A DNA stretch of 64,000 bases from an uncultured Ruminococcus sp. GTDB lineage: Bacteria; Bacillota; Clostridia; Oscillospirales; Ruminococcaceae. The stretch spans positions 108,290-172,289 of the forward strand of contig CANQWA010000001.1 of the NCBI GenBank assembly GCA_947627445.1, read 5' to 3'. Positions 62,460-64,000 of the stretch are shown here, in pieces (the first letter of the stretch is position 1; every line of letters starts with the position of its first letter). Made by a program: the position numbers and the translations under genes. The notes beneath the pieces were generated by a model. It worked only from the letters and a program-made list of their open reading frames with translations, searched no databases and had not been told where the DNA came from.

Positions 62460-62758
62460 GCAACTTTTACCCTTTCTTTCATAATCGTGCTGTAAAATGT
62501 GCTGTTTTGATTGATCTCGTTGATTTCAAAGACATCAATTTTCTTTTGTGTGATGATTCTCAATTCTTCGGCAAAGGCGAAAACGGAAGTCAGCCTGAAA
62601 TTCTTTCCGCCGAAAACAAGAAAATCAATATTGCTTGCAGAAGTGGCTTCATTTCGTGCATACGAGCCAAAAAGGTACACTTCGCTGATATGATTTTTTT
62701 CAGCAAGCGGTTTCACGATTTTCTGAATATCGCTGATTGTCAATATTTTATCTGACAT
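62456..62758 (-). CDS. Minimal nucleotidyltransferase (MNT-like)
   Basis: 100 aa from the ATG at 62758 (AGGAGA 6 nt upstream). Signature LFGSYARNEATSASNIDFLVFGG: GSYARxEA with the Asp of the catalytic pair (only one Asp, as I-D-F). Such proteins, with HEPN-type or other partners, form toxin-antitoxin pairs in which the MNT adds AMP to its partner. The adjoining gene is broken, so the pair may no longer work. Confidence 0.8.
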   Translation of the reverse strand: MSDKILTISDIQKIVKPLAEKNHISEVYLFGSYARNEATSASNIDFLVFGGKNFRLTSVFAFAEELRIITQKKIDVFEINEINQNSTFYSTIMKERVKVA

Positions 62759-62786
62759 ACTATCATCTCCTAACATAAATGAAAAT

Positions 62787-63071
62787 TTATGATTTACTAT
62801 GGACAATCCAGTCACAGTCCGAATCGTCTGCTTCCGCATATTCACCATAATCCAAGTCAGCTAGAGCAGCTATAGAATCGTCGATTTTTAATATAGCTGA
62901 TAGAGAGACTATCTTTGCATCCTCTTCTTTGTGAATACCACCGCATAAGAACTGCCAATACCCGTCTTCATCATGTGAGACATAAAGAATTGGTTTATGC
63001 TCGTTTAAAACATGACAGCATGTATAGCATACTGTATCAGGTGTATCAGAAAATGGAAAATTGCTATTCAT
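62787..63071 (-). CDS. Conserved small protein with CxxC pair (DUF2185-like)
   Basis: 94 aa. VCYTCCHVLNEHKPILYVSH, then GYWQFLCGGIHKEEDAKIVS and an acidic end with DCDWIVH. The layout resembles a family of small immunity-like proteins (DUF2185), known to me only by pattern. No gene for a toxin is close. AGGGAGG precedes the ATG. Confidence 0.6.
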   Translation of the reverse strand: MNSNFPFSDTPDTVCYTCCHVLNEHKPILYVSHDEDGYWQFLCGGIHKEEDAKIVSLSAILKIDDSIAALADLDYGEYAEADDSDCDWIVHSKS

Positions 63072-63170
63072 AATGTATGCCTCCCTTAAATTCCAATTGA
63101 TATGAAGATATGAACATCTTTCTCATACCAATATTATACACCACCCTATTGAAAATATCAACCGCTTTCT

Positions 63171-63333
63171 AGGGCGTGTTGACACTAAAATAAAGCGCAG
63201 ATTTTTGAGCAGAATTTCTGCGCAGACAAGGAGAGAAAACGCAGGTGGGCTGTCGCCCGGCAAGTTTTCTCGACGCAGTATGCGTAAAATTCTGCCAAAA
63301 AGATGCGTTTTAGGCTTAGTGTCAACACGCCCT
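63171..63333 (+). mobile_element. MITE of family B with perfect ends (163 bp)
   Basis: AGGGCGTGTTGACACTAA and TTAGTGTCAACACGCCCT are perfect 18-base inverted repeats, flanked by T and A (possible TA target duplication). The interior has a second dyad (GAATTTCTGCGCAG..., GCAGGTGGGCTGTCGCCCGGC) and no gene. No transposase is in the window. Confidence 0.85.
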
Positions 63334-63430
63334 AATAAAAGCAAGCGCTCCTAAATGAGAAGTGCCTGTCCATATAGCTTGCTGCATCACTCTCCCGTTG
63401 TTTTTTGAAACTTCTATATGCCTACTGTCT

Positions 63431-63473
63431 TAGTAGCGATACTCAATCTATGTTAGCAGCGATACTCGATCTA
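63431..63473 (+). promoter_or_regulatory. Tandem 20-mer repeats upstream of the AAA-like gene
   Basis: TAGTAGCGATACTCAATCTA (63431-63450) and TAGCAGCGATACTCGATCTA (63454-63473), 18 of 20 identical, 23 nt apart, ending 4 nt before the -35 box. Confidence 0.5.
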
Positions 63474-63477
63474 CTAC

Positions 63478-63506
63478 TTGCATTTTCTTTCAACCCATGG
63501 TATAAT
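63478..63506 (+). promoter_or_regulatory. Promoter of the AAA-ATPase-like gene
   Basis: TTGCAT, 17-nt spacer, TATAAT. Confidence 0.75.
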
Positions 63507-63545
63507 AAAACAAGATAAGACTGCTGTGAAAAGGAGGGAAATGTT

Positions 63546-64000
63546 ATGGGAATCTATCTGAATCCAGGAAATGATTTGTTTGCGGAAGCTGCAAACTCTG
63601 AGATCTATGTAGACAAAACCATGCTGATCGCATTTACAAACAGAGTCCTTGGCACATCACAAAAACACATCTGCGTCAGCCGGCCACGCCGATTTGGAAA
63701 ATCTATCGCTGAGAATATGCTTGTGGCGTATTACAGCAAGGGCTGTGATTCTGACGAATTATTCTCCCGCTTTCAAATCTCCAAAGCAGCTGACTATCAA
63801 AAACACTTGAATCAGTATCATGTGATTCACGTGGATATTCAAAAGTTTCTGAGCCGTACAAAAAGCATCCAGGATCTGTTGGATTTCATGCAAAAACGTA
63901 TTCTGAAAGAGATGCGGCGCACTTTTTCATCTGTTGACCCGGAAGAGACCAGCCTGATCACAGTTCTGGAGGATCTGCATAGCGAAACAGGAGAAAAATT
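63546..64000 (+). CDS. AAA-ATPase-like protein with probable PD-(D/E)XK tail (cut by window edge)
   Basis: 151 codons are visible. ATG at 63546 with AAGGAGG upstream. Start GIYLNPGNDLFAEAANSEIYVDKTMLI and Walker A SRPRRFGKSIAENML are typical of the AAA-ATPase_like/DUF1703 family, many-copy genes in gut Firmicutes and Bacteroidetes; full proteins are about 500-600 aa with a nuclease-like C-terminus that is outside the window. Function unknown; often near mobile DNA, which fits the MITE next to it. Confidence 0.88.
   Translation, partial: MGIYLNPGNDLFAEAANSEIYVDKTMLIAFTNRVLGTSQKHICVSRPRRFGKSIAENMLVAYYSKGCDSDELFSRFQISKAADYQKHLNQYHVIHVDIQKFLSRTKSIQDLLDFMQKRILKEMRRTFSSVDPEETSLITVLEDLHSETGEK

Noticed and set aside
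63123..63344. 73-aa minus-strand open frame
   Set aside because: It is the MITE read through; the ends are its inverted repeats.
1..64000. CRISPR array, tRNA or rRNA genes
   Set aside because: No regularly spaced direct repeats, no cloverleaf with a TTCGA-type arm, and no conserved rRNA stretches were recognised by eye.

Overview
The window looks like part of a chromosome from a Ruminococcus-like member of the Clostridia (Oscillospiraceae). The reasons are strong AGGAGG-type ribosome binding sites, many near-consensus sigma-A promoters with exactly 17-bp spacers, Firmicutes genes (HPr kinase start, YlqF/RbgA, RNase M5-like toprim protein, the tig-clpP-clpX order, DUF58/MoxR/TgpA cluster), a Thr/Ser-rich linker in a membrane transglutaminase, indolepyruvate:ferredoxin oxidoreductase and the [FeFe]-hydrogenase maturase HydE. 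No rRNA, tRNA, CRISPR array or complete insertion sequence was seen. The genus is an inference; nothing here proves it.

Layout. 1-17 kb is mostly one strand (minus) of housekeeping genes: hprK (5' end only), a membrane-anchored glycosidase-like protein, rpe, a YbjQ protein, a PHP phosphoesterase, an MBOAT/DHHW pair with altered catalytic motifs, a toprim protein, holA, a lipoprotein, comEC, a phosphoribosyltransferase, a HIT protein, alaS with a structured-looking leader, prs and ppa. 17-24 kb (plus strand) carries a MoxR/DUF58/TgpA-like transglutaminase operon, a DUF308 membrane protein and a lipoprotein. 23.7-35.5 kb (minus) holds clpX (with a coupled 51-codon ORF behind it), clpP, tig, a metallophosphoesterase, thrC, yraN, rnhB, rbgA, lepB, rplS and the TIGR03960/TIGR03936 radical-SAM pair. 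A GH43 enzyme follows on the plus strand.

37-50 kb is the accessory-looking part: an XRE repressor / ImmA protease / Y-family polymerase / YolD operon; a five-gene operon of circularly permuted ATP-grasp, alpha-E, transglutaminase-like and two aspartoacylase-like proteins behind a promoter-proximal terminator hairpin; hydE; and clpB preceded by an uncharacterised ribbon-helix-helix protein. 50-61 kb carries a metallophosphoesterase, a DacF-like protein lacking its SxxK motif, a nitrilase-family amidase, an orphan peptide-binding lipoprotein, a ZIP transporter and an iorA-iorB-acyl-CoA ligase operon. 61-64 kb is decaying and mobile: a methyltransferase-like gene, a broken MBL-fold gene, a nucleotidyltransferase with a nonsense-interrupted partner, a 94-aa protein, a perfect MITE and the start of an AAA-ATPase-like gene.

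Two families of short non-coding inverted-repeat elements are scattered between genes. Family A has the terminal word GGCAAACCCGCACAAAGA and sits directly beside several promoters. Family B is about 163 bp with a conserved core but differing terminal inverted repeats. The best candidates for something undescribed are the ATP-grasp/alpha-E/transglutaminase/aspartoacylase operon with its attenuator, the RHH-ClpB unit with a 30-bp dyad over its start site, the alaS leader, and the ImmR/ImmA-like control of a mutagenic polymerase. All annotations come from reading the sequence; no database search was run.
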